From Streptomyces ficellus (GTDB lineage Bacteria; Actinomycetota; Actinomycetes; Streptomycetales; Streptomycetaceae), in NCBI RefSeq assembly GCF_030406405.1, contig NZ_JAUEPL010000010.1, positions 62,001 through 126,000 of the forward strand: DNA of 64,000 nucleotides, in the 5' to 3' direction. A model generated the notes under the pieces. It did no database searches. It saw nothing but the letters and a program-made list of their open reading frames with translations, and was not told where the DNA came from. Position 1 is the stretch's first letter, and every line of letters begins with the position of its first letter. The translations under genes and the position numbers were made by a program. Below are positions 1-7,293 of this stretch, piece after piece.

Positions 1-479
1 ACGGTGGCCCATACAGGCCCCCACCGTCGCCAAACCATGGCCCACAACACGCCGCGAAATGCGATCTCCTCAAGCAGCACCGTGCCGAGCGGTACGCGGA
101 CCAGCACGCGGTACACCAGTTCTCCGGGAGACAGGCCCGCGGCCCGCTCGTCCTGGAATGCCTCCCGGGTGAGCGGCAGGGCCAGGCCCACCAGGTAGAC
201 CACGAGAACGGCTCCGGTCAGGACCAGGCCCCAGCGCATACCGCGGCGGGCCGCGACCCTGCCGAGCCCCAGATCGTCCCAAGTGAGGCCGGACCGGCGG
301 GCGATCAACACAAGCAACAGGGCCGCGACCGCACAGACCGGCACGTACCAACCGGGCGTGAGCAGGGCGTTGAGCGCGTTCGCGGCCGCGAGTACCACGA
401 CGGCCAAGAGCAGCATCCACATGGCCGCACAAGAATCGCCGACGTTCGCGACGCGCGGCCCGGCAACGCGCCGTTCCAC
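1..479 (-). CDS. CPBP-family intramembrane protease, partial (runs off left edge)
   Basis: The minus strand encodes about 159 residues before the window ends, so the C-terminus is missing. Several hydrophobic helices are visible, and near the cut end is EEIAFRGVLW, the EExxxR glutamate/arginine motif of CPBP (CAAX-type, ABI) membrane proteases. The GTG at 479-477 has AGAGGG about nine bases upstream. An ATG at 422 directly before the first helix is the alternative. Members process membrane substrates or act in bacteriocin self-immunity, but the substrate cannot be told here. It lies just outside the integrated element, next to an integrase remnant, so it may be a leftover of an older element. 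Confidence 0.7.
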   Translation of the reverse strand, partial: MERRVAGPRVANVGDSCAAMWMLLLAVVVLAAANALNALLTPGWYVPVCAVAALLLVLIARRSGLTWDDLGLGRVAARRGMRWGLVLTGAVLVVYLVGLALPLTREAFQDERAAGLSPGELVYRVLVRVPLGTVLLEEIAFRGVLWAMVWRRWGPVWAT

Positions 480-568
480 GGAGCACCGCCCTCTTTCGGG
501 CAAGTGGTTGTCGTGCATGACCGGGAAGCTCGGGCGGCCGCGAGGTCGCGGCTCCCCGCGCCCGAGCC

Positions 569-729
569 GAGTCAGAGGCGGGCAAGCGCATCGTCATCCT
601 GCCGGAGTTCCTCCGGATCGCTCTCCAGCGACACCTCGACTAGTACGCGGAGGAGGGCCACGGACGGGCTGCCCTTCGGAAGGAGAAAGGGGCGCCATAC
701 CGCCGGTCGACCTTCGGCAGGAAGCGGCG
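569..729 (+). pseudogene. Remnant of a tyrosine-recombinase integrase
   Basis: Read in frame from 569, the translation (ESEAGKRIVILPEFLR, later YAEEGH and RRSTFGRK) aligns with residues about 243-295 of the intact integrase at 9842-10999. It carries an in-frame TAG at 641-643 where the intact gene has a Trp codon. The last ~90 residues, with the second catalytic Arg and the Tyr, are deleted: the sequence jumps from the RRSTFGRK segment straight to the region equivalent to the integrase terminator. This is a dead fragment of a related integrase, not a copy of the neighbouring one, since many substitutions separate them. Confidence 0.85.
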
Positions 730-741
730 GAGACAACAGCA

Positions 742-768
742 AAGCCCCGGGCCGCTAGCCTGGGGCTT
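742..768 (+). terminator. Hairpin, remnant integrase terminator
   Basis: AAGCCCCGGGC and GCCTGGGGCTT form an 11-bp stem with one mismatch around a five-base loop. It is the positional counterpart of the hairpin after the intact integrase (11019-11045), including the shared AGACAACA lead-in. Confidence 0.75.
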
Positions 769-774
769 CACTTC

Positions 775-817
775 GGAGCGGGTGACGGGAATCGAACCCG
801 CGCTCTGAGCTTGGGAA
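775..817 (+). repeat. Left attachment site (att core copy)
   Basis: This 43-bp copy is identical to 11052-11094. It covers the tRNA-Gly 3' half from the anticodon loop to the discriminator side, but has no 5' half next to it, so it is not a tRNA gene. The base at 774 breaks the encoded CCA. It marks the outer end of the AICE and also follows the remnant integrase and its hairpin in the same order as at the right end. Confidence 0.9.
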
Positions 818-924
818 TCATTGGGTACGGCCTCCATGTCAGGCCGCTGAACAGCACGAATGTCACTCCGCCGCTGCAAGGCATCCCAGTCCTTGCACCC
901 CCGTTAGCCGTGGTTGACCGATCG

Positions 925-941
925 ATCTGGTGCGGATCTGG
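925..941 (+). repeat. 17-bp repeat shared by both element ends, left copy
   Basis: ATCTGGTGCGGATCTGG occurs here, 107 bp inside the left att core, and again at 10969-10985, 66 bp inside the right core, in the same orientation. Each copy contains two near-identical halves (TCTGGTGCG/GATCTGG). Such repeats flanking a core are typical of integrase arm-binding sites; that role is inferred. The rest of 818-1118 shows no gene and only a possible TTGACT -35 box near 986-993. Confidence 0.5.
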
Positions 942-1118
942 AGCGCTAGCCGCCCCCGGGGCTGATGTCAGACCCACCCTCGATACTTGACTTGGCTCAT
1001 CAACAGGTGACGTGCTGGCAACTACGGAAGGTGGGATCAATGGTGCATAAGCCCCAACCGGCGAGTAGCTAGGTGCGCGCGCTTGGGGTGTTACCAAGTG
1101 CAGTCGTAATCTGGAGAG

Positions 1119-2030
1119 ATGCTGAAGCGGAAGCTGGTTTTCTATCGCTGGACCTCTGTTGCTGGCCGGGCCAGCTTCGCACCCTCGGCCGTGGCGGAGC
1201 GGCTAGCCCGGGAAATTGCTGCGGACAGTGCCTACCAAATGATTGACAAGGACGGCGTGATCACCGCTGTGGAGGTGGTGGACGCGGGGGATGAAAGGGA
1301 GCCGACGAAGTTTCGAGTCCTGGCCTTGCGGGGTCACGAGGACCGGCCCTTCAAGTGGGATCCGCATGCCTCGATCGGTCCCATCTCGCTACTGGAAAAC
1401 GAGTACCCGGCGGACGCCACTCACGTCTCCATCTGGCCTGATGGGTACTGTGCTCACGATATGGGTAGGTATAGTCCGAGGGTGTCGCGGTTGGCGTTCT
1501 TTCTGCGTCAAAAAATGCAGGAATATGTGAATTTTGATCCCTTGTTTAACGAAGATGCTTTTCGCAAGCTGGATGAGATGAAGGGGCAGTTCCGGTCATT
1601 CGACCTAGCGATGACTAAGCCGGAGTACTCGACACGCGACCGAGGGACGTTCGGCAAGTTGTGGCCGGCGGTTGCAGGTGAGGAACTGCCGTCGGTGCGA
1701 GTCAGTCTAGGGATGGGCCGCTATGGGCCGAAGGATAGGTATATAGATCAGCATTTGGAGGATGAGCTTTTGGAGCTGGCGGCGAGGGCCAGTGACCTTC
1801 TGACGGGCATGGTGGTGCGTGGGCGAAGCAGTCGGACCAACCGGGTGGAGGAGGTCAACCTGTTGACCGAGCGGCTCAGTGTGGAGGTCGAGCTGCCTCA
1901 ACGGGCTGACATTCCTTCGGCTCCACGTGTGGAATCCGTGTTTCACGAGCTTGAGCAAGCGTACAAAGACTTCAAGCGGCGAGGTGTCTTCGAGACGACA
2001 TCTACTGCGGAACTGATGCGTAAGGATTGA
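1119..2030 (+). CDS. Unrecognised 303-aa cargo protein
   Basis: I do not recognise the family with certainty. The protein is soluble, has no signal peptide or membrane helix, and is rich in charged residues. Features include an N-terminal basic stretch (MLKRKLVFYRW), a central aromatic segment near residues 105-150 and a helical, possibly coiled C-terminus (VFHELEQAYKDFKRRG). The coding sequence is clearly less GC-rich than its surroundings, with AT-ending codons frequent between 1440 and 1800. The start has GGAG only a few bases upstream, so an internal start is possible. It is followed after 19 bp by a small membrane protein, suggesting a two-gene unit acquired as cargo. Confidence 0.7.
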   Translation: MLKRKLVFYRWTSVAGRASFAPSAVAERLAREIAADSAYQMIDKDGVITAVEVVDAGDEREPTKFRVLALRGHEDRPFKWDPHASIGPISLLENEYPADATHVSIWPDGYCAHDMGRYSPRVSRLAFFLRQKMQEYVNFDPLFNEDAFRKLDEMKGQFRSFDLAMTKPEYSTRDRGTFGKLWPAVAGEELPSVRVSLGMGRYGPKDRYIDQHLEDELLELAARASDLLTGMVVRGRSSRTNRVEEVNLLTERLSVEVELPQRADIPSAPRVESVFHELEQAYKDFKRRGVFETTSTAELMRKD

Positions 2031-2049
2031 ACGTTAGGCTGGGGGGCCC

Positions 2050-2562
2050 GTGTCGAAAATCCTGAAAAAGATGAATCAGAACTGGTGGATTTTCCCTCTT
2101 CTGGTTTTCGTAGTGGTGGAGTCGATACTCGTCGCCATCTCTTTCGTTGTTGGTCCGATTCTCCTGGCCATGGTGGAGCCCGGCCTCCGCAAGGACATTT
2201 ACTCGTCACTCACAGGCTCGTCCAGTGGTCTATTGGGCTTTTCTTTGGCCGCTGTCGCTATTCTTGCCGCTTTTTCGCCCAGGGTGGGGGCGGGTGTGAA
2301 CCGCACAAGGGAGCAAAGTATGGCGGAAGCGCGTGGAGATATCGCTAAATGCCTCCTCGCGACGAGTTTTCTTCTTATGATCGTCCTGGTTGTGTCCACC
2401 ATTGGGATCGGGATCGACACCAAAGGGGAAGGCAACCTGCCTATTGTGAGCTTGGTGGTTGCTGCTGCCTTCGCTAGCATCATCGGTCTGCTTATTTCGG
2501 GCCTTGGCGTAACTCTTTCCATTTTGGAGAGAAATTCGCTGGGGGTCCAGACAGGTTCGTAG
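2050..2562 (+). CDS. Small four-helix membrane protein, cargo partner
   Basis: The 170-residue product has four predicted membrane segments (about residues 12-41, 55-75, 102-122, 131-155) joined by short charged loops, with both ends probably cytoplasmic. It starts with GTG behind a G-rich stretch, 19 bp after the stop of the soluble 303-aa protein, and shares its lower GC content. No catalytic motif is visible. A soluble gene plus a small multi-helix membrane gene is a layout seen in several abortive-infection pairs, such as lambda RexA-RexB; that link rests on architecture alone. Confidence 0.7.
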   Translation: MSKILKKMNQNWWIFPLLVFVVVESILVAISFVVGPILLAMVEPGLRKDIYSSLTGSSSGLLGFSLAAVAILAAFSPRVGAGVNRTREQSMAEARGDIAKCLLATSFLLMIVLVVSTIGIGIDTKGEGNLPIVSLVVAAAFASIIGLLISGLGVTLSILERNSLGVQTGS

Positions 2563-2608
2563 CTTAGGTCGGTGGAGCGGGTTTGGCCGGTGGCCTGCCC
2601 GGTTTGGG

Positions 2609-2705
2609 GCCGAGCATGATCAGGGGGCCGTACGCTGGTTGGCAACTCGGGCAGGCTTTGGACCTGCCCGTAATGAGCACGAGTGGCCCCCTGGTCTTGC
2701 TCGGC
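2609..2705. repeat. Nested long palindrome
   Basis: Two 21-base arms (2609-2629 and 2685-2705) are complementary at 19 positions. Inside them sits a perfect 8-bp stem (CGGGCAGG 2648-2655 with CCTGCCCG 2663-2670). Arms of this length and nesting suggest a cruciform or strongly folded single strand. It lies in a gene-free stretch (2563-2909) between converging genes, so it could be a terminator, a single-strand origin or transfer site, or a structured RNA. Nothing else is seen in that gap. Confidence 0.6.
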
Positions 2706-2909
2706 GCGGGACCCGGACCGGGGAGGTGGCTAAAGCCGTGGAGCCGACCGCCCCAGCCGCAGCGGGTTTCTCCCACCATCAACCCGAGCTGCTAGGCGTG
2801 CGGCCGGCGGCCGGGCGGGAGCGGGGCGTAGACAGGAGCGTCGGCCCGGGCGACGGGCCGCGCGCGCCGCGCTGTGCGCGGCGGGTGCCTTGATGAAGTA
2901 GGGAAAGTT

Positions 2910-3365
2910 CTACCGCGCTGGAAGCAGGTGGCGTCCGTCGTGGCTCCGGACGTGCGGGCCTTCCCCGTCCAGGGCGTCCAGCAGCCGGACTGCGTAGACC
3001 TCGGACATCCGCTCGGCGATCTCTGCGGGCGTGAGCCAATCGACGGCCAGCGACTCTGCTGACGTGCGCTCCGAGCCGCCGGAGGGCTTGCAGCGGAACA
3101 CCAGGGCGACGATGCCCCGAGCCGTGTTCTTGTAGACGCCGGTCAGCTCGTCGACCTCGACGCGGATGCCGGTCTCTTCCCAGACCTCGCGGGCTACGCC
3201 TTCTTCCGGTGACTCTGCCAGTTCCAGCACTCCGCCCGGCAGCTCCCAAGTTCCGTTGTCCGCCCGCCGGATCGCGAGGAGCCGTCCGTCCTCCCGCACC
3301 ACCGCTCCCGCCACGGACACGGAGTGCAGCGGCGTTGACTTGTGTTGCTGGGAACCCGTACTCAT
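2910..3365 (-). CDS. pif: Nudix hydrolase, Pif-like immunity protein
   Basis: The product carries a full Nudix box (GGVLELAESPEEGVAREVWEE followed by TGI), so a metal-dependent pyrophosphohydrolase fold is secure. In pSAM2 the Nudix protein Pif sits next to korSA and blocks redundant transfer into cells already holding the element. Gene order here is the same, with divergent transcription from the KorSA-like gene, so the role is inferred from context. The ATG at 3365 lies inside operator 3360-3375. An alternative ATG at 3377 also lacks a clear ribosome site, so the start is uncertain. Confidence 0.8.
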   Translation of the reverse strand: MSTGSQQHKSTPLHSVSVAGAVVREDGRLLAIRRADNGTWELPGGVLELAESPEEGVAREVWEETGIRVEVDELTGVYKNTARGIVALVFRCKPSGGSERTSAESLAVDWLTPAEIAERMSEVYAVRLLDALDGEGPHVRSHDGRHLLPAR

Positions 3366-3375
3366 GTACAGGAGC
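3360..3375. promoter_or_regulatory. KorSA-type operator 1
   Basis: ACTCATGTACAGGAGC is a near-palindrome matching the two elements at 4228 and 4264. It lies between the divergent Nudix and GntR genes and covers the Nudix start region, as expected for autoregulation by the GntR protein. Confidence 0.75.
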
Positions 3376-3395
3376 ATAGGAGGAAGAGAAGGACT

Positions 3396-4175
3396 ATGGG
3401 AACTTCGGTAGGAGGTGGCAAGGCCGTACCCCGATACCTACAGATCGCTGACGAGATCGTTCAGCAGATCCGGGCAGGCGTCCTGAAGCCTGGTGACATG
3501 GTGCCGAGTGAGTCCGAGCTGGTGGACCGCTACGGCGTCTCCGGCGGAACGATTCGCAAGGCCATGGTGGAGGTCCGGGCCAGTGGGCTCGTCGAGACCC
3601 GCCACGGCAAGGGCTCGATCGTGAAGGACCGGCCGCCCGTACGACTGCGGTCTTCGGACCGGTTCAGGGCGTCGCATCGTCGGGGTGGCAAGGCCGCGTA
3701 CCTGGCCGAGTCCGAGCAGTCCGGGGCGACCGCCAAGGTGAGCGTTCTGTACATCGGTCCCATGGAGGCCCCCGAGGACATCGCCGAGCGACTTGGCGTC
3801 GAGGCCGGCACCCAGGTGCTCGCGCGGCGGCGCCTGTACTTCCGCAACGGCACCCCGGTTGAGACGGCTTCCTCGTACCTGCCGTGGGACGTGGTCAAGG
3901 ACATTCCCGAGCTGTTCGCCGAGAACCCCGGCCCTGGTGGCATCTACGCCCGGCTCGAAGACCACGGCCACACCTTCGCCGAGTTCGTCGAGACGCTCCA
4001 GGCGCGGGCGGCCGCCAAGGCTGAGGCGTCGGAACTGGCCCTGAGTCCTGGGGCGCCGGTGGTGCACCTGGTCCGCAACGCGGTCACCGAAGAGGGGCGT
4101 GTGGTCGAGGTCTGCGACACCCTCATGGCCGCTGACCAGTTCGTTTTCCAGTACCGGATCCCCGCCACCGACTGA
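3396..4175 (+). CDS. korSA: GntR/HutC-family repressor, KorSA-like
   Basis: The ATG at 3396 has AGGAGGAAGAG upstream and gives 259 residues, the length I recall for pSAM2 KorSA. Residues about 15-80 form a GntR winged helix (PRYLQIADEIVQQIRAG, then VSGGTIRKAM). The rest matches a UTRA effector-binding domain ending in a beta-rich segment. KorSA represses its own gene and the activator/transfer promoters of its element. Three matching operators flank this gene, which supports the same circuit here. The ligand that relieves repression is unknown. Confidence 0.88.
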   Translation: MGTSVGGGKAVPRYLQIADEIVQQIRAGVLKPGDMVPSESELVDRYGVSGGTIRKAMVEVRASGLVETRHGKGSIVKDRPPVRLRSSDRFRASHRRGGKAAYLAESEQSGATAKVSVLYIGPMEAPEDIAERLGVEAGTQVLARRRLYFRNGTPVETASSYLPWDVVKDIPELFAENPGPGGIYARLEDHGHTFAEFVETLQARAAAKAEASELALSPGAPVVHLVRNAVTEEGRVVEVCDTLMAADQFVFQYRIPATD

Positions 4176-4227
4176 CGCTCGCTCAGCTCCCCTCAGCCCG
4201 CCGTGATTTGTTCTTCGCGGCGGGTTG

Positions 4228-4243
4228 ACTCATGTACAGGAGT
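4228..4243. promoter_or_regulatory. KorSA-type operator 2
   Basis: ACTCATGTACAGGAGT differs from a perfect palindrome at one position. It is the upstream member of a pair spaced 36 bp apart in front of the transfer operon. Confidence 0.8.
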
Positions 4244-4262
4244 GCTGCACTCTTCTTCATGT

Positions 4263-4280
4263 CACTCATGTACATGAGTG
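4263..4280. promoter_or_regulatory. KorSA-type operator 3 (perfect palindrome)
   Basis: CACTCATGTACATGAGTG is a perfect 18-bp palindrome about 33 bp before the first start codon of the tra-spd-rep-xis-int operon. Together with operator 2 it should let the GntR protein silence the whole transfer and excision operon. Confidence 0.85.
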
Positions 4281-4313
4281 GCGGAGTCCAGCACTTCTAG
4301 AGGAGTGATCTCT

Positions 4314-4646
4314 GTGCGTCAGATTCCCGTGGACATGACCGGCACGACCGTGATGGTCGCCCAGCCGCCCCAGCTCAAGATGCGCGACAAGAAGAACGGC
4401 GTCGTCGCCGTCGACCCCGAGACCAACGGGTCCCTGATGACCGTCGACGTGCTGTTCGTCGCGAACGGCAACGCCGAGGTGATCACGGTGACCGTCCCGG
4501 AGGCGGACATCTCCGGTGAGCTGACGACCGGCACCCCGGTGGCACTGACCGGCCTGGTCGCCCGGCCTTGGGAAAACGAGTTCAACGGCCAGAAGCGCCA
4601 CGGCATTTCGTTCCGCGCCACCGCCGTCACCTCGCTGGCGGGCTGA
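4314..4646 (+). CDS. SCO3933-family small regulatory protein
   Basis: This is the first gene of the operator-controlled operon, 110 residues. The GTG at 4314 has AGAGGAG eight bases upstream; a GTG at 4278 would overlap the operator and is less likely. The sequence is beta-strand rich (VDVLFVANGNAEVITVTVPEADI) and matches proteins found directly before the TraSA/FtsK gene in many Streptomyces AICEs, named after SCO3933. Its function is unproven. Three bases separate it from the translocase gene. Confidence 0.75.
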   Translation: MRQIPVDMTGTTVMVAQPPQLKMRDKKNGVVAVDPETNGSLMTVDVLFVANGNAEVITVTVPEADISGELTTGTPVALTGLVARPWENEFNGQKRHGISFRATAVTSLAG

Positions 4647-4649
4647 TCG

Positions 4650-5996
4650 ATGACCGGCGGACAGATCACCGCGCTCATCGGCTTGGCGCTGGTCGTGGCC
4701 GGGCTGCTCGTGTTCCGCTGGCAGCGACCGGCTTGGTACTGGGTCGGCTTCGCCGCCCCCGCGAAGCTCATCCGCATCGCGGTCACCTACCGCTCCGTGA
4801 TGGAGGCGTGCGGCCTGACCGAGCCCCCGTCCCGCATACGGCTGGCCATTGCGGCGGCGACGAACCGGACCGCGACCCGCATGGTCCCCCGCCTCACGCG
4901 CTTCCGGATCACCGCGAACGGCATGGTGCTGCGGATCAGGCTGCGGCCAGGCCAGGAGGTACGGGACTTCCAGACCGCCACGGAACGGCTGCGGCACTCC
5001 TGGCGGGCCCACGGCGTCCACATCAAAGCGCTCAAGCCGGGATGGCTCGAAGTCCGGATCATCGGTTACGACGTGCTTCGGCGGGTCGTCATGCCCCGCA
5101 CGGCGATACCCGACCTGCTCTCGGTCCCGCTCGCACTCCGGGCTGACGGAGGCGTCCACGTACGGGACTTCCGCACCATCGCTCACGAGCTGGTAATCGG
5201 TGCGACCGAGTCCGGCAAGTCGGTGTACCTGCGAGGGCTGTTCAAGGGCCTGGCTCCCCAGCCGGTTGCCCTGGTCGGCATCGACTGCAAGTGGGGCGTG
5301 GAACTGGCCCCGTTCGCCCGCCGACTGTCGGCACTCGCCTGCACTCCGGAGGAAGCCGCGGATCTGCTCGACGCCCTGGTCGTCGAAATGACCAACCGCT
5401 ACGAGCTGATCCGCTCGGTGCAACGGCTGGCACGGGACACGCCGCTGGAGTCGTTCACCTCCGACGTGTGGGGGCTCGATGAGGACATGCGGCCGGTGCC
5501 GGTCGTGGTGTTCATCGACGAGGTGGCTGAACTGTTCCTGACGGCCACTGCTGCCGACGAAAAGCGGCGCGACCACATGGTGTCCCAGCTCGTACGGCTC
5601 GCTCAGCTCGGCCGGGCCGCCGGCATCTATCTGGAAGTCTGCGGCCAGCGCTTCGGCTCGGACCTCGGCAAGGGAGCCACCGCACTGCGCGCCCAGCTCA
5701 GCGGCCGGGTCTCGCACCGGGTCAACGAGGAAGCCACGGCCAAGATGGCATTGGGCGACATCGGCCCGCTCGCGATGAACGCGGCGACCGCGATACGGCC
5801 CGACAAGCCGGGTACCGCCGTGGTCGGTGTCTCTTCGGGTAGCTGGTCGCTGATCCGCAGTCCGTTCACGAGCCTTGATGACGCCGTGGCGGCCTGCAAC
5901 GAGCACGCGGACATGACGCCGTACCTCCCGTCGCTCGACGCGTTCCACCCGGACACCACGCTGTCCACGCTGGCACTCGTCGCCGACAAGGCGTGA
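4650..5996 (+). CDS. traSA: FtsK/SpoIIIE-type conjugal DNA translocase (TraSA/TraB-like)
   Basis: The 448-residue product has an N-terminal membrane helix (residues 5-22), a Walker A motif GATESGKS (184-191) and a Walker B motif VVVFIDE (about 285-291), the pattern of AICE transfer proteins. TraB/TraSA hexamers move double-stranded DNA between mycelial cells at the septum or hyphal tip and, unlike other conjugation systems, suffice without a relaxase or type IV pilus. It overlaps the next gene by 4 bp. No damage is seen in the motor, so transfer should be possible. Confidence 0.93.
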   Translation: MTGGQITALIGLALVVAGLLVFRWQRPAWYWVGFAAPAKLIRIAVTYRSVMEACGLTEPPSRIRLAIAAATNRTATRMVPRLTRFRITANGMVLRIRLRPGQEVRDFQTATERLRHSWRAHGVHIKALKPGWLEVRIIGYDVLRRVVMPRTAIPDLLSVPLALRADGGVHVRDFRTIAHELVIGATESGKSVYLRGLFKGLAPQPVALVGIDCKWGVELAPFARRLSALACTPEEAADLLDALVVEMTNRYELIRSVQRLARDTPLESFTSDVWGLDEDMRPVPVVVFIDEVAELFLTATAADEKRRDHMVSQLVRLAQLGRAAGIYLEVCGQRFGSDLGKGATALRAQLSGRVSHRVNEEATAKMALGDIGPLAMNAATAIRPDKPGTAVVGVSSGSWSLIRSPFTSLDDAVAACNEHADMTPYLPSLDAFHPDTTLSTLALVADKA

Positions 5997-6634
5997 TCCC
6001 GATGCGCTCGTCCCTGCGGCTGGACGCCGTACTCGTGCAAGCCGTCATCGCTGGTGCCCTGTCCTTCTCCCACCTTCACGACCTGGCGGCCGCCGCCGGG
6101 CAGGACGGCTGGAAGGCATGGGCCTACCCGATCTCCGTGGACCTACTGCTCGTCGCCGCCTGGCGTCAGCTCCGGGCACTGCGGGGCACCGAGTCACCGA
6201 GGCGGTCGGCCTGGACCTGGTTCGCGGTAGCGCTCGCCGCCTCCCTCGGGGCGAACGTCGCCACGGCCGGACTGCTCGACCTCAACGACGTACCGGACTG
6301 GCTCCGCATCCTCGTCGCAGGGTGGCCGGCACTCGCCTTCCTCGGCGGCACCCTCCTGGTCCACACCCCGGCTCCCGAGCATCACGAGGCGATGCCGGTG
6401 GAGGTGGAAGAGCCCGAGCCGGTACGCGAAGAGGTCCCCGAACCGGAACCGGCCCCGGCTCTGCCTCCCGTCCCGCCCGCTCCCAACGTCCCGCCTGCGC
6501 TCATGGCCCACGCTCGCAAGCTCGCCGACGCCCACCAGGCGTCGACCGGCCAGGCGATCGATTCCGACACCCTGCGCGCCCGCCTCGGCGTCCCCGCCCC
6601 GATGGCCGACGCCATCGCCGCCCAGCTCGCCTGA
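5993..6634 (+). CDS. DUF2637 membrane protein, spread (Spd) family
   Basis: GTG start overlaps the translocase stop. Four hydrophobic segments lie in residues about 10-125, followed by an acidic and proline-rich linker (EEPEPVREEVPEPEPAPALPP) and a C-terminal helical domain (LADAHQASTGQAIDSDTLRARLG) that resembles a small DNA- or protein-binding helix bundle. DUF2637 proteins follow the translocase gene in AICEs and Streptomyces plasmids and are assigned to intramycelial spreading, which makes pocks. The domain order fits a membrane anchor with a cytoplasmic tail. Confidence 0.82.
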   Translation: MIPMRSSLRLDAVLVQAVIAGALSFSHLHDLAAAAGQDGWKAWAYPISVDLLLVAAWRQLRALRGTESPRRSAWTWFAVALAASLGANVATAGLLDLNDVPDWLRILVAGWPALAFLGGTLLVHTPAPEHHEAMPVEVEEPEPVREEVPEPEPAPALPPVPPAPNVPPALMAHARKLADAHQASTGQAIDSDTLRARLGVPAPMADAIAAQLA

Positions 6635-6648
6635 GAGGAGGTGACCCC

Positions 6649-6837
6649 TTGGCCCGCAACCGCTTCTGGGACGTCGACCGCATCGGCCCCGTCCAGATCG
6701 GCACCCACCGCGACCGCCACGGTCGCGAAGCGCACGCCGCTGCCTGCACCGCGCCCGGCTGCGACTGGTCGGCCGACTACATGAGTCGCGCCGCCGCCGA
6801 ACTCGCCGCCCGTACGCACCGCTGCAACCCCCGCTGA
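6649..6837 (+). CDS. Small mobile-element transfer protein
   Basis: The TTG start at 6649 sits behind GAGAGGAGGTGA and gives 62 residues. The pattern (RFWDVDRIGPVQIGTHRD, then CTAPGCDWSADY and a C-terminal HRC) matches short proteins annotated as mobile element transfer proteins in Streptomyces AICEs. Cysteines in CxxxxC spacing plus a final HxC could bind a metal. The molecular role is not known; its place between spd genes suggests part of the spreading machinery. Confidence 0.7.
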   Translation: MARNRFWDVDRIGPVQIGTHRDRHGREAHAAACTAPGCDWSADYMSRAAAELAARTHRCNPR

Positions 6838-6856
6838 TCGCAAGGGAGATCACGTC

Positions 6857-7011
6857 ATGGACGTCCCGCTCTGGCTCGGCCTCATCGTCGTCGGCTGGCT
6901 CGGCATCAAGCTCGTCCGCCCGCCCCTGTGGCTGGTCGTCGTCCTGATCCTGGCGGCTACCTCCTCGCCGACAGCTTCCTGAGCCCCGCCATCGACCCGC
7001 TCGCCAAGTAG
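6857..7011 (+). pseudogene. SpdA-like membrane peptide gene with apparent frameshift
   Basis: From ATG 6857 the reading frame gives one hydrophobic hairpin (PLWLGLIVVGWLGIK, LWLVVVLILA) and stops at 6980-6982 after 41 residues. If one base is added near 6950-6955, the frame continues as GGYLLADSFLSPAIDPLAK to TAG 7009-7011, which is the tail expected for this AICE membrane-peptide family and places the stop just before the next ribosome site. Either the gene lost one G or the shorter form is translated. GGGAGAT upstream is a fair ribosome site. Confidence 0.6.
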
Positions 7012-7020
7012 GAGGAACCC

Positions 7021-7293
7021 GTGTTCAAGCCCAAGTACCCGCCCTCGGACACGCACAACGCGATTGCGCCCAGCACCACCCCGGCCCCGGTCGTGCCGAC
7101 GCACCAGGCCCCGTCCGGGATCGTCCAGAAGGCCGCCACCAACCCCACCGCCGTCATCGTCGGCGTCGTCGCGGTCGGAGCCGTCCTCGTCTCCACGCTC
7201 CTGGCCGTGGCCATCACCGGTATCGCGCTCTCGATCAGCGGCGTGGTCCTCCTGCTCCTGGTCCGCCTGCTCCGCCAGGAAGTCAACCGCTGA
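7021..7293 (+). CDS. SpdD-like membrane protein
   Basis: GTG start with GGAGG seven bases upstream; 90 residues. A hydrophilic N-terminus (FKPKYPPSDTHNA, rich in Pro and Thr) is followed by two adjacent membrane segments (residues about 42-62 and 64-82) and a short basic end. This is the SpdD layout in pSAM2-like elements, where spd genes widen pocks by helping plasmid spread inside the recipient mycelium. Confidence 0.72.
   Translation: MFKPKYPPSDTHNAIAPSTTPAPVVPTHQAPSGIVQKAATNPTAVIVGVVAVGAVLVSTLLAVAITGIALSISGVVLLLLVRLLRQEVNR

Noticed and set aside
775..817. Second tRNA-Gly gene
   Set aside because: Only the 3' half is present; no 5' acceptor or D arm follows, so it is an att copy.
283..990. 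Open frame crossing the integrase remnant and left att
   Set aside because: It is antisense to the CPBP gene, then out of frame with the integrase fragment, and crosses the att core; not a gene.
4266..5948. Long minus-strand open frame opposite traSA
   Set aside because: Shadow of the translocase gene; amino-acid composition is typical of a reversed third-position frame.
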